NCBI GenBank assembly: GCA_045531905.1
Contig: JAZSEY010000021.1
Span: 1-64,000 of the forward strand
Origin: RGIG6919 sp045531905
GTDB lineage: Bacteria > Bacillota > Clostridia > Lachnospirales > Lachnospiraceae
DNA length: 64,000 nt
Reading direction: 5' to 3'
Part shown: positions 35,191 to 44,132 of the stretch, in pieces
Numbering within the stretch: position 1 is the first letter of the stretch
Layout: the number at the start of each line of letters is the position of its first letter
Translations under genes and position numbers: made by a program
Notes under the pieces: generated by a model
Told to the model about the DNA's origin: nothing
Databases searched by the model: none
What the model saw: the letters and a program-made list of their open reading frames with translations, nothing else

Positions 35191-36363
35191 ATGACAAACA
35201 TGTTATTGCGGTTGTTTGTGAAGAATCATGAAGATAATCAAAATAAAGAAGTGCGAGCCAGCATTGGAAAGTTTTCCGGTATGGTGGGGATTATTTGTAA
35301 TTTGCTTTTGGCAGTGGGAAAGTTTATCGCAGGTACCATTGCAGGTTCTGTGGCGATTACAGCAGATGCACTGAATAATTTTTCTGACGCGGGAAGTTCT
35401 ATTATTACATTGCTTGGTTTTAAGTTGGCGGAGAAGCCTGCGGATAAAGACCATCCCTTTGGGCATGCACGCTATGAATATTTGTCCGGTTTGCTGGTAT
35501 CCGAAATCATCATTGTAATCGGATTTGAATTGGCAAGAAGCTCCGTAGATAAAATTAAGCATCCTGTAGCCGTGGAGTTTACGCTGATTACAGCGATTGT
35601 GCTGTTAGCGTCCATTTTGGTAAAATTGTGGCTTGCGCTATTCAATCGTAAACTGGGGAAAATGATAAATTCCTCCACCTTGATTGCCACTGCGGCAGAT
35701 AGCCGAAATGATGTGGTTGCCACGAGCGTGGTATTGATTGCGGCTTTGGTGGAGTATGGCACCTCTGTATGCGTGGATGGATATATGGGTTTGGCAGTGG
35801 CTATTTTCATTCTTTATAGTGGTATGAATATGGCGCGGGAAACCATTTCACCATTGCTTGGAGAAGCTACCAATCCGGAGTTGAAGGCTGAGATTGTGGA
35901 TTATATCAGCGAACAGCCGATGGTGTTGGGGTATCATGATTTGATGGTGCATGACTATGGACCGGGACAACGATTTGCCAGTCTTCATGTGGAAATGGAT
36001 AAGGATGAGGACCCACTTGTTTGTCATGAATTGATTGATGATATGGAAAGGGAGTGCTTTGAGAATCACGGCGTCCATTTGGTAATCCATTATGATCCGG
36101 TTGTGACCAACAATCCTGTGATGGATCGACTTAGAAACATGGTAACGTCTATTTTGAAGGTGAAGGATGAAAGGTTGTCCATTCATGATTTTCGTATGGT
36201 TCCGGGACAGGGACATACCAATTTGATATTCGATGTGGTGTTACCTTCAGAACTTCGCGGACAGGAACAGGCAATCAAAAATGCTTTGGAAAGTGCGTTA
36301 AATGAGTTGGGGGAAGGTACATATTATACGGTGATTACCTTTGATTCAGATGCATTTAATTAA
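35191..36363 (+). CDS. Cation diffusion facilitator family transporter
   Basis: This 390-residue protein has an N-terminal membrane domain with the metal-binding pattern AITADALNNFSDAGSS and HPFGHARYEYLSG, a second DSRNDV site, and a C-terminal cytoplasmic domain with further His and Asp (VHDYGPGQRFASLHVEMD, VIHYDPV). It exports divalent metals such as Zn, Mn or Fe, which cannot be told apart here. The gene follows the RsmH-like gene by 15 bp. Confidence 0.92.
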   Translation: MTNMLLRLFVKNHEDNQNKEVRASIGKFSGMVGIICNLLLAVGKFIAGTIAGSVAITADALNNFSDAGSSIITLLGFKLAEKPADKDHPFGHARYEYLSGLLVSEIIIVIGFELARSSVDKIKHPVAVEFTLITAIVLLASILVKLWLALFNRKLGKMINSSTLIATAADSRNDVVATSVVLIAALVEYGTSVCVDGYMGLAVAIFILYSGMNMARETISPLLGEATNPELKAEIVDYISEQPMVLGYHDLMVHDYGPGQRFASLHVEMDKDEDPLVCHELIDDMERECFENHGVHLVIHYDPVVTNNPVMDRLRNMVTSILKVKDERLSIHDFRMVPGQGHTNLIFDVVLPSELRGQEQAIKNALESALNELGEGTYYTVITFDSDAFN

Positions 36364-36375
36364 TGAGGTATCGGT

Positions 36376-37152
36376 ATGTTTTCTCGAAAAACTCCTTTGG
36401 AAAAGGAAAAAGCAAAATTACATAAACAGGAATTGGCGTTTTTAGAAAAGCGCGAGCATAAGACGGATTCTAAGCTAACGCAAGTATTGGCTGAGAAGGT
36501 TCCTGACAACTTACAAAACACCTTGGATACAGCGTTTTCCAAGGCTTTTTGTATTGTGTTTGAAAAGGGTGTAGGTGTGATTGAAAAGACCTACAAAAAA
36601 GATGAGATAAAACAGGCTTATCAGGTGAACGAGTATGCAACACATTTAAATCCAAATCGAAAGAGTTTGAAAGCATTTTCGAAAAAAGCATCTACCTCCG
36701 GCAATGTGAATTTGATGTTGTCCGGGGTGTCCGGCATTGGTCTTGGTATCCTTGGAATCGGTATTCCAGACATTGTAGTCTTTACCGGACTGCTACTTCG
36801 AAGTGTATATGAAATTGCATTGAACTATGGTTTTGAATATGAATCGGAATCGGAAAAACGTTTTATTTTATTGTTGATACAGGGTGCACTTTCTCATGGG
36901 GAAGAACTGTATCGTATCAATGGAGATATTAATCATTATATTGCAACAGGTAGTTTTCGTGAGGATGTTACAATGCAATCCAGTATCGATAAAACGGCAG
37001 GTTGTTTGTCAAAGGAACTGCTGTATATGAAATTTCTGCAGGGCATTCCGATTGTGGGCGCTGCCGGCGGTGCCTTTGATGCCATTTACATGAAACAGGT
37101 CGTAAAATATGCGGAATTAAAATATCGACGTCGCTTTTTGATGAATAGATAG
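36376..37152 (+). CDS. EcsC-family protein
   Basis: This 258-residue protein begins with a charged helical N-terminus and continues with an EcsC-type core: a hydrophobic stretch LMLSGVSGIGLGILGIGIPDIVVFTGLLLRSVYEIALNYGF, then IPIVGAAGGAFDAIYMKQV near the end. EcsC proteins are associated with membranes and secretion, biochemical function unknown. The ATG is 13 bp after the transporter stop with a GAGGT site, so it is probably in the same operon. Confidence 0.85.
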   Translation: MFSRKTPLEKEKAKLHKQELAFLEKREHKTDSKLTQVLAEKVPDNLQNTLDTAFSKAFCIVFEKGVGVIEKTYKKDEIKQAYQVNEYATHLNPNRKSLKAFSKKASTSGNVNLMLSGVSGIGLGILGIGIPDIVVFTGLLLRSVYEIALNYGFEYESESEKRFILLLIQGALSHGEELYRINGDINHYIATGSFREDVTMQSSIDKTAGCLSKELLYMKFLQGIPIVGAAGGAFDAIYMKQVVKYAELKYRRRFLMNR

Positions 37153-37164
37153 GAGTAGATAAAT

Positions 37165-37953
37165 TTGGAAGTTGCAAAGTATAAAAAATACATGCTGTTT
37201 GTGCGGATTCTAATTGTGCTTATAGGCGTGGCTTGCATGACTGTATTTGTGGTGCCTTTATCGTTGTCAGTCAATTTGAATATTGGTAATGCAACGGGTA
37301 TCGCAGTGTCTGGTGTTATAATTCTATACGGATTGTTTATGCCTATCCTTCATAAGATGCTTCGGAAATGGCGTCAGGACAAAGTCAAACGTTTTTTTGT
37401 GTATGGATTGGAAGGCGTGGTAATTGTCATAACTATTCTGGTTGTGATTCTAACAGGTTGTATGGTGAAAGGTGCCACGAATGCACCTAAGGGCAATGAA
37501 ACGTTAATTGTTTTAGGTTGCAAGGTATATGGAGAACGTGCCAGTCTGTCCTTGATGGAACGTTTAGAGGCAGCGTATGACTATATGGAAACATATCCAA
37601 ATACGGTTTGTGTGGTGTCTGGTGGACAGGGAATTGGCGAAAACATTTCAGAGGCTGAGTGCATGTATCGATATCTGGTAAACAAGGGAATTGATGGTAG
37701 CAGAATCTATAAGGAAGAACAGTCCACCTCTACCAGAGAAAATATAGAGTTTAGCTTGCAGGTCATCAAGGGAAATGATTTGCCACAGGATATTGCAATC
37801 GCTACAAGTGAGTATCATCAATACAGAGCCGGATTGATTGCGAAACAGTGTGGTGTAGATAATACCGCCGTGTGTGGCAAGACGGCTAAATGGTTATTCC
37901 CTACCCATTATGTAAGGGAACTATATGGAATATTGTATGAGTGGGTGTTTTAA
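37165..37953 (+). CDS. ElyC/SanA/YdcF-family membrane protein (DUF218)
   Basis: This 262-residue protein has three membrane segments in the first 110 residues and then the DUF218 domain: ETLIVLGCKVYGERASLSLMERLEAAYDYM, VVSGGQGIGENISEAECMYRYLV and STSTRENIEFS. Relatives are linked to cell envelope or vancomycin sensitivity functions. The start is TTG 37165, 9 bp after AGGAG; an ATG at 37192 would lose nine residues. It is the last gene of the operon running from the RsmH-like gene. Confidence 0.87.
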   Translation: MEVAKYKKYMLFVRILIVLIGVACMTVFVVPLSLSVNLNIGNATGIAVSGVIILYGLFMPILHKMLRKWRQDKVKRFFVYGLEGVVIVITILVVILTGCMVKGATNAPKGNETLIVLGCKVYGERASLSLMERLEAAYDYMETYPNTVCVVSGGQGIGENISEAECMYRYLVNKGIDGSRIYKEEQSTSTRENIEFSLQVIKGNDLPQDIAIATSEYHQYRAGLIAKQCGVDNTAVCGKTAKWLFPTHYVRELYGILYEWVF

Positions 37954-37961
37954 GAAAAAAA

Positions 37962-38003
37962 ACGGTGTAATGTCTTGACTATTCAATAAAGACGTTACAC
38001 CGT
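37962..38003 (-). terminator. Terminator of small-gene cassette A (also faces the ElyC-like gene)
   Basis: A 15-bp stem (37962-37976 with 37989-38003) is followed on the minus strand by a run of T (A at 37954-37961 on the plus strand). It is nearly identical to the hairpin at 38300-38341. It can also end transcription of the plus-strand gene. Confidence 0.85.
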
Positions 38004-38025
38004 AGATAATGATTGATAGTTACAA

Positions 38026-38190
38026 TTATGTTTCATGAGAGGCGTTGGTTGGTGGAGTAACCATGACGCCTTTGTTTTTTGCAAATTCCAGAAGACTGTT
38101 TAAGTCGTCGTATAAGTGATTGTTTAATAGTAATTGACATGCATAAGCGAAAACTGCTAATTCATTCTGATTCAATTCCTCATCTCCCAT
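38026..38190 (-). CDS. Small protein of duplicated cassette A (54 residues)
   Basis: The minus-strand frame gives MGDEELNQNELAVFAYAC...LLNNHLYDDLNSLLEFAKN...ASHET, an acidic helical peptide. A good AGGTGGTGAT site lies upstream. It has its own promoter (38215-38244) and terminator, both duplicated in cassette B. No family is recognised. Confidence 0.7.
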   Translation of the reverse strand: MGDEELNQNELAVFAYACQLLLNNHLYDDLNSLLEFAKNKGVMVTPPTNASHET

Positions 38191-38214
38191 AGTATCACCA
38201 CCTTTTCAAGTGGT

Positions 38215-38244
38215 ATTATATCATAGCGTAAAGTCTTTATTCAA
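38215..38244 (-). promoter_or_regulatory. Promoter of small-gene cassette A
   Basis: On the minus strand: TTGAAT (38244-38239), 18-bp spacer, TATAAT (38220-38215). The region 38191-38255 is identical to 38513-38577 in cassette B, including a CCACTT...AAGGTGG pairing over the ribosome binding site. Confidence 0.7.
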
Positions 38245-38299
38245 TTGTCAATATGCTTAAAAATGTTTTTTGTTTCTAATTTGTTAATGACAAATAAAA

Positions 38300-38341
38300 A
38301 CGGTGTAATGTCTTGACCATTCAATAAAGACGTTACACCGT
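38300..38341 (-). terminator. Terminator of small-gene cassette B
   Basis: Same stem as 37962-38003 (15 bp, one base different in the loop), with TTTTT behind it on the minus strand. Confidence 0.85.
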
Positions 38342-38359
38342 AGATATTATTTATAAAGT

Positions 38360-38512
38360 TTATGATTGCTTGCTTTTTAGTTGCTCTTCAGTTAATCTAT
38401 TCTCTTCAACAAACTTGATGATTTCAATAATTTTATCGGAACTCATACCTTCACTTTCAAGTTTGATGATAAGGTTATACATTTCTCTACTTGTCATGGT
38501 ATCATCTCCCAT
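38360..38512 (-). CDS. Small protein of duplicated cassette B (50 residues)
   Basis: The minus-strand frame gives MGDDTMTSREMYNLIIKLE...SSDKIIEIIKFVEENRLTEEQLK, a charged peptide of two helices. It begins with the same MGD start and ribosome binding site as cassette A, but the rest of the sequence has diverged. Its product resembles short helical phage or regulatory peptides only in a general way. Confidence 0.7.
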   Translation of the reverse strand: MGDDTMTSREMYNLIIKLESEGMSSDKIIEIIKFVEENRLTEEQLKSKQS

Positions 38513-38536
38513 AGTATCACCACCTTTTCAAGTGGT

Positions 38537-38566
38537 ATTATATCATAGCGTAAAGTCTTTATTCAA
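38537..38566 (-). promoter_or_regulatory. Promoter of small-gene cassette B
   Basis: On the minus strand: TTGAAT (38566-38561), 18-bp spacer, TATAAT (38542-38537), identical to cassette A. Confidence 0.7.
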
Positions 38567-38865
38567 TTGTCAATATGTCTAAAAATGGTTTTGTTTGTAA
38601 AATATAATGTGATATAATTACAATAGCAAAGAAGAATATGAATGTCAAGTAAAAATGTACAATTTGATTTACTGTTATGTTGATTTAACGTATTATAGCT
38701 AGAACACTTTTGATACCTTGATTTTTGGTGTTGTTTTTCTCTGTGTTTTCGGCGGGCAAGTGCTTAGACGAGATTGGGATCGTTGCAGAAAATTTAAGTA
38801 GATTAAAATGAAAAAATTCATCTGGTAGGGTGGGGGTTTTTGAGAATGCAAAAAGAAGAAAATAG

Positions 38866-38894
38866 TTTATAAATTGTACAGGTTATGTTATAAT
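38866..38894 (+). promoter_or_regulatory. Extended -10 promoter pointing into the inverted-repeat segment
   Basis: TATAAT at 38889-38894 with TGT directly before it (extended -10) and a weak TTTATA at -35, 17 bp upstream. The predicted start is near 38901, so the transcript passes through the left inverted repeat into the first enclosed gene. The rest of the stretch 38578-38932 has no gene. Confidence 0.6.
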
Positions 38895-38932
38895 GGTAAT
38901 TAGTATATATCATGCAAGATATTGTATTGATT

Positions 38933-39031
38933 TGAGTGATAATTTTTAGTTATCTATCAGTTTTTTCATGAAAAGCTAGTGGGTAATTTAATATTATCCC
39001 TTATTAATAACACATGTGATGAATGGTAACT
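38933..39031 (+). repeat. Left 99-bp inverted repeat of a candidate invertible segment
   Basis: It is matched by the reverse complement of 41755-41853 at 97 of 99 positions; the two differences lie at about 39004-39006. Inside is a near-palindrome GGGTAAT-TTAAT-ATTATCCC (38981-39000), of the size of a tyrosine recombinase core site. Confidence 0.93.
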
Positions 39032-39074
39032 TCTAACTCGTTAATTGATGAAAAGTTTCAATGGAGATACAAAT

Positions 39075-40241
39075 ATGCAGATTAAAAGATTAAATAACAT
39101 TGAGCAAATTATATCATTACAAGAAAATTTCTATAAAGCAAATGGCATATATCCTTTTAATGTCTCAAATTGGACAGTTTCATCTTATTTCAGAAAAAAT
39201 ATGGAAAACCATTTTGAATATAATTTTTCTAATTCTCCAATTGACTATTTGTACAGCTATAGCATCACAGATGAAGTAAAACATAATGTTATGCAAAAAT
39301 TAGGCATTTCAGAATTCGAACAGACAAATAAAGTGTGTATTTTCTTCCCAAACAATAGTATATCCATTGTAAATGTATGCAATCTTTTACAGAAAATACA
39401 TTGTAAGAATGTAGGAATATTATACCCCGCTTATTTTTCTATAGAATCATGTTTGAATACATATGGAGTTACTCATACTTCTTTTTATGTTACACGGCAT
39501 AATGGACATTATAGAATACCCATTGAAGAAATAATGAACTCAAATGTTGATTCTATTTGGATAACATCTCCCATTTATTCAACCGGAACTACATATTGTT
39601 CTGATGATATCATTGCAATAGAATTTATGTTAAAACATAATATTTTGGTAATTGCTGATGAAAGTTTTTGTGTTTTAAATCATGAACTTATTAGGCATTT
39701 TACAAAATACGATAACTTTATAGGTATTTATAGCCCTCATAAAGCAATATCCTTTAATAGTTACAAATTTTCTGCCATAGTATGTGATGACTCATATGAA
39801 GATTTTTTTGATCAATGGCTTGATGTTTTTTGCGGAAACTTACCTCAAACAAGTATAGCTGCTATTTATCATTATTTATCGGACAATTATACCACCTGTT
39901 ACAATGCATTCAAAACTTTTATATATAAAGCCCAAAAAGACGTTCTGGCAATATTAAAAAATTTTCCCAATATTGAAACAGATAGTCGCATATGTGGTAA
40001 TTTAATGACCCTATATATTAAAAATTTAGATTTTAAATTTTCGAAGGATATAAATTTTTTAAATGAAATTATTCAACACACCCATACACTATTTTATCCT
40101 AGTTACTTAAATGGTTTTCCTGAAGAATTAGGATTCAGTTTTCGAATAAATCTTGCATTATATGGTCCGGATTTTCTTGCTAGTCTCCAGAGGTTGTTAG
40201 TATACCTTAGTGATGGTATTAATTCTTATGATGATATTTAG
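39075..40241 (+). CDS. PLP-dependent aminotransferase-like protein
   Basis: This 388-residue protein has a fold type I aminotransferase layout. VDSIWITSPIYSTGTTY is the region that holds the cofactor pyridine side, ILVIADESFC has the conserved Asp, and GIYSPHKAISFNSYKFSAIV has the Schiff-base Lys (SPHK). SFRINLALYG near the end has the Arg that binds the substrate carboxylate. It is most like class I/II (HisC-like) enzymes; the substrate is unknown. I chose ATG 39075 because GGAG lies 10 bp upstream; ATG 39048 has no such site. Its 3' end overlaps the opposite gene by 23 bp. Base composition is more AT-rich than neighbouring operons. Confidence 0.82.
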   Translation: MQIKRLNNIEQIISLQENFYKANGIYPFNVSNWTVSSYFRKNMENHFEYNFSNSPIDYLYSYSITDEVKHNVMQKLGISEFEQTNKVCIFFPNNSISIVNVCNLLQKIHCKNVGILYPAYFSIESCLNTYGVTHTSFYVTRHNGHYRIPIEEIMNSNVDSIWITSPIYSTGTTYCSDDIIAIEFMLKHNILVIADESFCVLNHELIRHFTKYDNFIGIYSPHKAISFNSYKFSAIVCDDSYEDFFDQWLDVFCGNLPQTSIAAIYHYLSDNYTTCYNAFKTFIYKAQKDVLAILKNFPNIETDSRICGNLMTLYIKNLDFKFSKDINFLNEIIQHTHTLFYPSYLNGFPEELGFSFRINLALYGPDFLASLQRLLVYLSDGINSYDDI

Positions 40242-41709
40242 CTTCTATTGAGCGCAAGTTTGTAGCATTATAGCCATGTTTATCATCTACTGCAACAAAA
40301 TTGTTGTTCAAAATAAACTTAACAGTTTTATTGACATTATTCTGTAATACAGGATCAATAGAATTTTTTATTATATCCGGTAATATTTGCATTTGTTTTT
40401 TCGATAATCTAGAAATATCTATATTATTATTTATTTCAATAACATAGTCTTTATCTGAAGTGGGTTTCTTTAGTTGTTTTTTCTTTTCATTAGACTTTGT
40501 AATAACAATAGGAACTACAATACCTAATAGTGCCAAAAATGTATCAATGTATGGCAGTACATCAGATAGGCATTCAATCCATTCAATAAAGGAACCGACT
40601 TCTGTTTTGATAACATTTATTTCTTTTGTGTTATCAATTTCTTTTATGATATGTGTCAAACGATAGGTTGGCTCTTTTTCATAAATAATTTTCAACTCGA
40701 CTTCACTATTCTTTGGATAACATGATATACGTGTAGCTAATTCATCAGAAAAAGTGTAATAATGTGTCAAAACGTTATTCTTAATAGATATAAGTCCTGT
40801 TCTTGCTTTTTTTAAAGCAACATTTTCTTCTAAACTTAATATTGCATTGATAGCGTTCAATAAATAAACAAGTAAAATAGGCGCAATTTGTTTCTTACAA
40901 TACATTACAGAAATAATGGTATTCAAAAAAATAATTTGTTCATTCTGAATCAGGTAGTCATTTTCAATATACTTATATACACACTCAAAACATTTAACGA
41001 TTGCATTCTCTGGATTCAGCTGCGGGTCTAATAGATACAAAATCCCTAAATTAATCATCATTTTTCTTTTTTTATAAATAGTTTCAACCTCAGTGCAGAT
41101 TTCTTGATATGTATCACCACAAGGTTCTCCCATTAATAAAAACTTTATCGATTCTAAATTTGCAACAGTTAAACCATATGTGTATCCTAAAAGATAAGCC
41201 TCTAAAATAACATTCTCAAATACGCACTCATCAAAATGTGTATAGTAGAAAACATTTTTGAAACAATTGTTTTGAAACATACACTTCTTAAACGTATTCA
41301 TAATGTAAGACCCCCTTGCAAAAAGGGGTTCTTCTAAAATACAATTTTCAAACACAGATTCTTTTAGTGCCGCGCCAGTAAAATCACATTTTATAAATTT
41401 GCAATTGATAAAAGTGCAATCTGTAATATCTGTGTTTTTAAATGAAACCTCATAAAAGCTGGAATTGACTGCCAAAATTGAATGTATGTCTGCATTTTTG
41501 AATGAAGTATTTTTTATTGTACTATGTAGTATACGTATTGCCTCTAAATCAGAATTGTCTATTTTCACATTTTCCCATTTATTTTCTTCTATAATTGTTC
41601 CATGAAAAAGAGACGATTCTGCATAATCATTTATATGTTCTTCCCTATACAAATGTAATAAGCTAAAGTTTTGATTAGTAGTCCATTTCTTTTTTGAAAG
41701 TGTATTCAT
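40219..41709 (-). CDS. Pentapeptide-repeat membrane protein
   Basis: In this 496-residue protein residues about 25-190 are pentapeptide repeats (FKNADIHSI, FKNTDITDCTFINCKFIKCDFTGAALKESVFENC) forming a right-handed beta-helix. An alpha-helical middle follows, then one membrane segment (FLALLGIVVPIVITKS, about residue 390) and a charged C-terminal tail. Relatives with membrane anchors occur in defence loci, but the function here is unknown. The start is ATG at 41709 on the minus strand, with AAGGTGAT upstream. It is convergent with the aminotransferase-like gene and is the other gene enclosed by the 99-bp inverted repeats. Confidence 0.8.
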   Translation of the reverse strand: MNTLSKKKWTTNQNFSLLHLYREEHINDYAESSLFHGTIIEENKWENVKIDNSDLEAIRILHSTIKNTSFKNADIHSILAVNSSFYEVSFKNTDITDCTFINCKFIKCDFTGAALKESVFENCILEEPLFARGSYIMNTFKKCMFQNNCFKNVFYYTHFDECVFENVILEAYLLGYTYGLTVANLESIKFLLMGEPCGDTYQEICTEVETIYKKRKMMINLGILYLLDPQLNPENAIVKCFECVYKYIENDYLIQNEQIIFLNTIISVMYCKKQIAPILLVYLLNAINAILSLEENVALKKARTGLISIKNNVLTHYYTFSDELATRISCYPKNSEVELKIIYEKEPTYRLTHIIKEIDNTKEINVIKTEVGSFIEWIECLSDVLPYIDTFLALLGIVVPIVITKSNEKKKQLKKPTSDKDYVIEINNNIDISRLSKKQMQILPDIIKNSIDPVLQNNVNKTVKFILNNNFVAVDDKHGYNATNLRSIEAKYHHKN

Positions 41710-41754
41710 TGCATCACCTTAAATATCATATACCTTTTTTACTTGTTCATTAAC

Positions 41755-41853
41755 AGTTACCATTCATCACATGTGTTATCACTAAGGGATAATATTAAAT
41801 TACCCACTAGCTTTTCATGAAAAAACTGATAGATAACTAAAAATTATCACTCA
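41755..41853 (-). repeat. Right 99-bp inverted repeat of a candidate invertible segment
   Basis: This is the inverted partner of 38933-39031, 97 of 99 positions identical. Its outer end is 7 bp from the recombinase stop codon. No target-site duplication is visible outside the two repeats, which argues against a simple transposon. Confidence 0.93.
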
Positions 41854-41860
41854 CTCTCCC

Positions 41861-42781
41861 CTACAACCGAAACCCCTTCCTTGGATGCTTCGTGCTCAAT
41901 ATATCTCTCTGTTTAGCCACCGTAACATGCGTATAAATCTCCGTGACAGTAATAGAACTATGCCCTAGCATTTCCTGAATGTAGCGGATATCAACATCAG
42001 CCTCCAATAGACTGGTTGCAAAAGTGTGACGGAACATATGCGGTGTAATATGTAGCTCTATGGATGCTAGTTGGCAATATTTGTGAATCATGCGGCGTAC
42101 GGCCTGGTCGGATAGTGCACGTCCGGATTGATTTGCAAAAAAGTGGTGGCAGGAGCGAATTTCTTTAGAATACTCCTGCTGATATTCCTTCAAAATGTTG
42201 ATGACGTCGTCATTTCCGATTTGCATCCGTCTTTCCTTTGAGCCTTTTCCATAAATCAAAATTGTCCTATCAACTAAATTCACATCTTCATATTTCAAAG
42301 TGCAGAGCTCAGAGATACGTATGCCTGTGGCAAATAGTAGCTCGGCTACGGCAACATCCCGGAGTGCATTTCGTTTTTGATAAACGGTCTTTGCGTCATT
42401 GCGCTGACGGTATATAGTAGCTAAAAATGTTTCCATTACATTTAAGGGGATTGTTTTAGGCAAAATGACCGGCTCACGGAATTTGATTTGCATTTTATTA
42501 AACGGATTTCTGTCGATAATTTCCCGATATTCCAGATAACGAAAAAACGCCTTTAATGAGGCGATTTTTCGTTTTACGGTTTTCGGTTTGTATTGTTGAT
42601 GCAGTAAAGTGAAATAATCTTCTAAAACAAAGGTCGTGATATTTGAAAGAACAGGTGTTGCAACTTGACTGGCAAATTGATTTAAGTCGATGCGATATGC
42701 TCGCAATGTCTTTGCATCTAATCGTTTTTGATGTTGGCAGTAGGATATGTAATTTTCAATATTTGTTTGTACGTCGTTCAT
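41861..42781 (-). CDS. Tyrosine recombinase (XerC/D type), likely invertase of the adjacent segment
   Basis: This 306-residue protein has an N-terminal core-binding domain (DVQTNIENYISYCQHQKRLDAKTLRAYRIDLNQF) and a complete catalytic domain: ATGIRISELCTL (first Arg), TPHMFRHTFATSLL (HxxR), LGHSSITVTEIYTH (His and the nucleophile Tyr). All five key residues are present. It is transcribed toward the right inverted repeat and stops 7 bp before it, so its transcript can run into the pentapeptide gene. No excisionase or element genes accompany it. Housekeeping XerC/D is an alternative, but its position next to 99-bp inverted repeats favours an inversion role. Confidence 0.9.
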   Translation of the reverse strand: MNDVQTNIENYISYCQHQKRLDAKTLRAYRIDLNQFASQVATPVLSNITTFVLEDYFTLLHQQYKPKTVKRKIASLKAFFRYLEYREIIDRNPFNKMQIKFREPVILPKTIPLNVMETFLATIYRQRNDAKTVYQKRNALRDVAVAELLFATGIRISELCTLKYEDVNLVDRTILIYGKGSKERRMQIGNDDVINILKEYQQEYSKEIRSCHHFFANQSGRALSDQAVRRMIHKYCQLASIELHITPHMFRHTFATSLLEADVDIRYIQEMLGHSSITVTEIYTHVTVAKQRDILSTKHPRKGFRL

Positions 42782-42888
42782 GGTATAATCTCCTTTTATT
42801 TTTGCTATATTCTATCAAAAGTACTATTGTAGAAGTTTTTCGTTTGTTCTATACTTAGAAATATTAGAAAATTTAAGGAGGTCACAAC

Positions 42889-44067
42889 ATGCAATATCGC
42901 AAGGACAAACAGGGAAATGACATATCCATTCTTGGGTATGGTTGCATGCGTTTTAGTCAAAAGGCAGGCAAAATAGATATGGAAAAAACTGAGCAGGAAA
43001 TCATGGAGGCATATAATGCAGGCGTAAATTACTATGATACTGCGTACATTTACCCGGGCAGTGAGGTTGCCCTTGGTGAGATATTAGAGAAGAATCAGAT
43101 TCGTGATAAGGTTTGCATTGCCACGAAGCTGCCACAATATTTGGTAAAACAACCAGCTAGCATGGAGAAGTACTTTAATGAGCAGTTAAAGCGATTGAAG
43201 ACAGATTACATTGATTTTTATCTGATGCACATGTTAACTGACATCGTAGCTTGGGAGAATTTGAAAAAATTGGGTGTGGTGGAATGGTTAGAAGAAAAGA
43301 AAAAGAGTGGCGCCATTCGTCAGGTTGGTTTTTCTTATCATGGAAATACGGATATGTTCTGTCAGTTGGTAGATGCCTACGATTGGGACTTTTGTCAGAT
43401 ACAATATAACTACTTAGATGAGCATTCTCAGGCAGGGAGAAAAGGTCTTGACTATGCGGCGGCAAAAGGAATACCAGTCATTATTATGGAGCCACTTCGT
43501 GGAGGTCGATTAGTAAATAATTTGCCACAGGAGGCACAAAATCAATTTGACAGTTATGCCGTAAAACGCAGTCCGGCGGAATGGGCATTTCGTTGGTTGT
43601 GGGATCAGCCAGAGGTTACCTGCGTGTTATCCGGCATGAATTCTTTAGAAATGGTACAGGAAAATATCCGTGTTGCTTCTGAAGTGCAGATTGGTGAATT
43701 TGGTGATACAGAAAAGAAGATAATTGAAAATGTAGTGAACGCCATCCGTTCCAGTGTGAAGGTTGGTTGTACAGGCTGTGGTTACTGTATGCCATGTCCG
43801 AAAAATGTAGATATTCCTGGGGTGTTTGCTGCATATAACAGAAGTGCAACAGAAGGAAAAATCAATGCACTTCGTGAGCATATTATGTGTACCTTAATGC
43901 GCAAGGAACCGACTTGTGCCTCTAATTGTATCGAGTGTGGAAAGTGTGAACAGCATTGTCCGCAGGGAATTGAAATTCGCAAAGAACTAAAAAATGCAAA
44001 AAGAGCATTAGAGGGACCAATCTATCAGATAGCAAAAAAGGTAATTAAGGTGTTTATGAAGTTTTAA
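42889..44067 (+). CDS. Aldo/keto reductase with C-terminal 4Fe-4S domain
   Basis: In this 392-residue protein an aldo/keto reductase barrel has the usual catalytic set: YYDTAYIYPGSE (Asp and Tyr), IATKLP (Lys) and YLMHML (His). The C-terminal ferredoxin-like part carries two clusters (CTGCGYCMPCP and CASNCIECGKCEQHCP). Such fused enzymes are common in anaerobes; substrate unknown. The AAGGAGG site is strong. It is divergent from the recombinase gene with a 107-bp shared intergenic region. Confidence 0.93.
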   Translation: MQYRKDKQGNDISILGYGCMRFSQKAGKIDMEKTEQEIMEAYNAGVNYYDTAYIYPGSEVALGEILEKNQIRDKVCIATKLPQYLVKQPASMEKYFNEQLKRLKTDYIDFYLMHMLTDIVAWENLKKLGVVEWLEEKKKSGAIRQVGFSYHGNTDMFCQLVDAYDWDFCQIQYNYLDEHSQAGRKGLDYAAAKGIPVIIMEPLRGGRLVNNLPQEAQNQFDSYAVKRSPAEWAFRWLWDQPEVTCVLSGMNSLEMVQENIRVASEVQIGEFGDTEKKIIENVVNAIRSSVKVGCTGCGYCMPCPKNVDIPGVFAAYNRSATEGKINALREHIMCTLMRKEPTCASNCIECGKCEQHCPQGIEIRKELKNAKRALEGPIYQIAKKVIKVFMKF

Positions 44068-44132
44068 TTTGCCATAGTTTGGCATCCTGGTATGAGATAA
44101 TATAGATACTATATTGGAAGGGAGGACTTGTA

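Noticed and set aside
38578..38865. Possible additional RNA or gene in the gap before the inverted repeat
   Set aside because: No open frame with a ribosome binding site and no stable stem with a T run was found; only the promoter near 38889 can be supported.
38933..41853. Reading the 99-bp inverted repeats as ends of an ordinary transposon
   Set aside because: There is no transposase inside and no flanking target duplication, and a recombinase gene abuts the outside of one repeat, so an invertible segment fits better.
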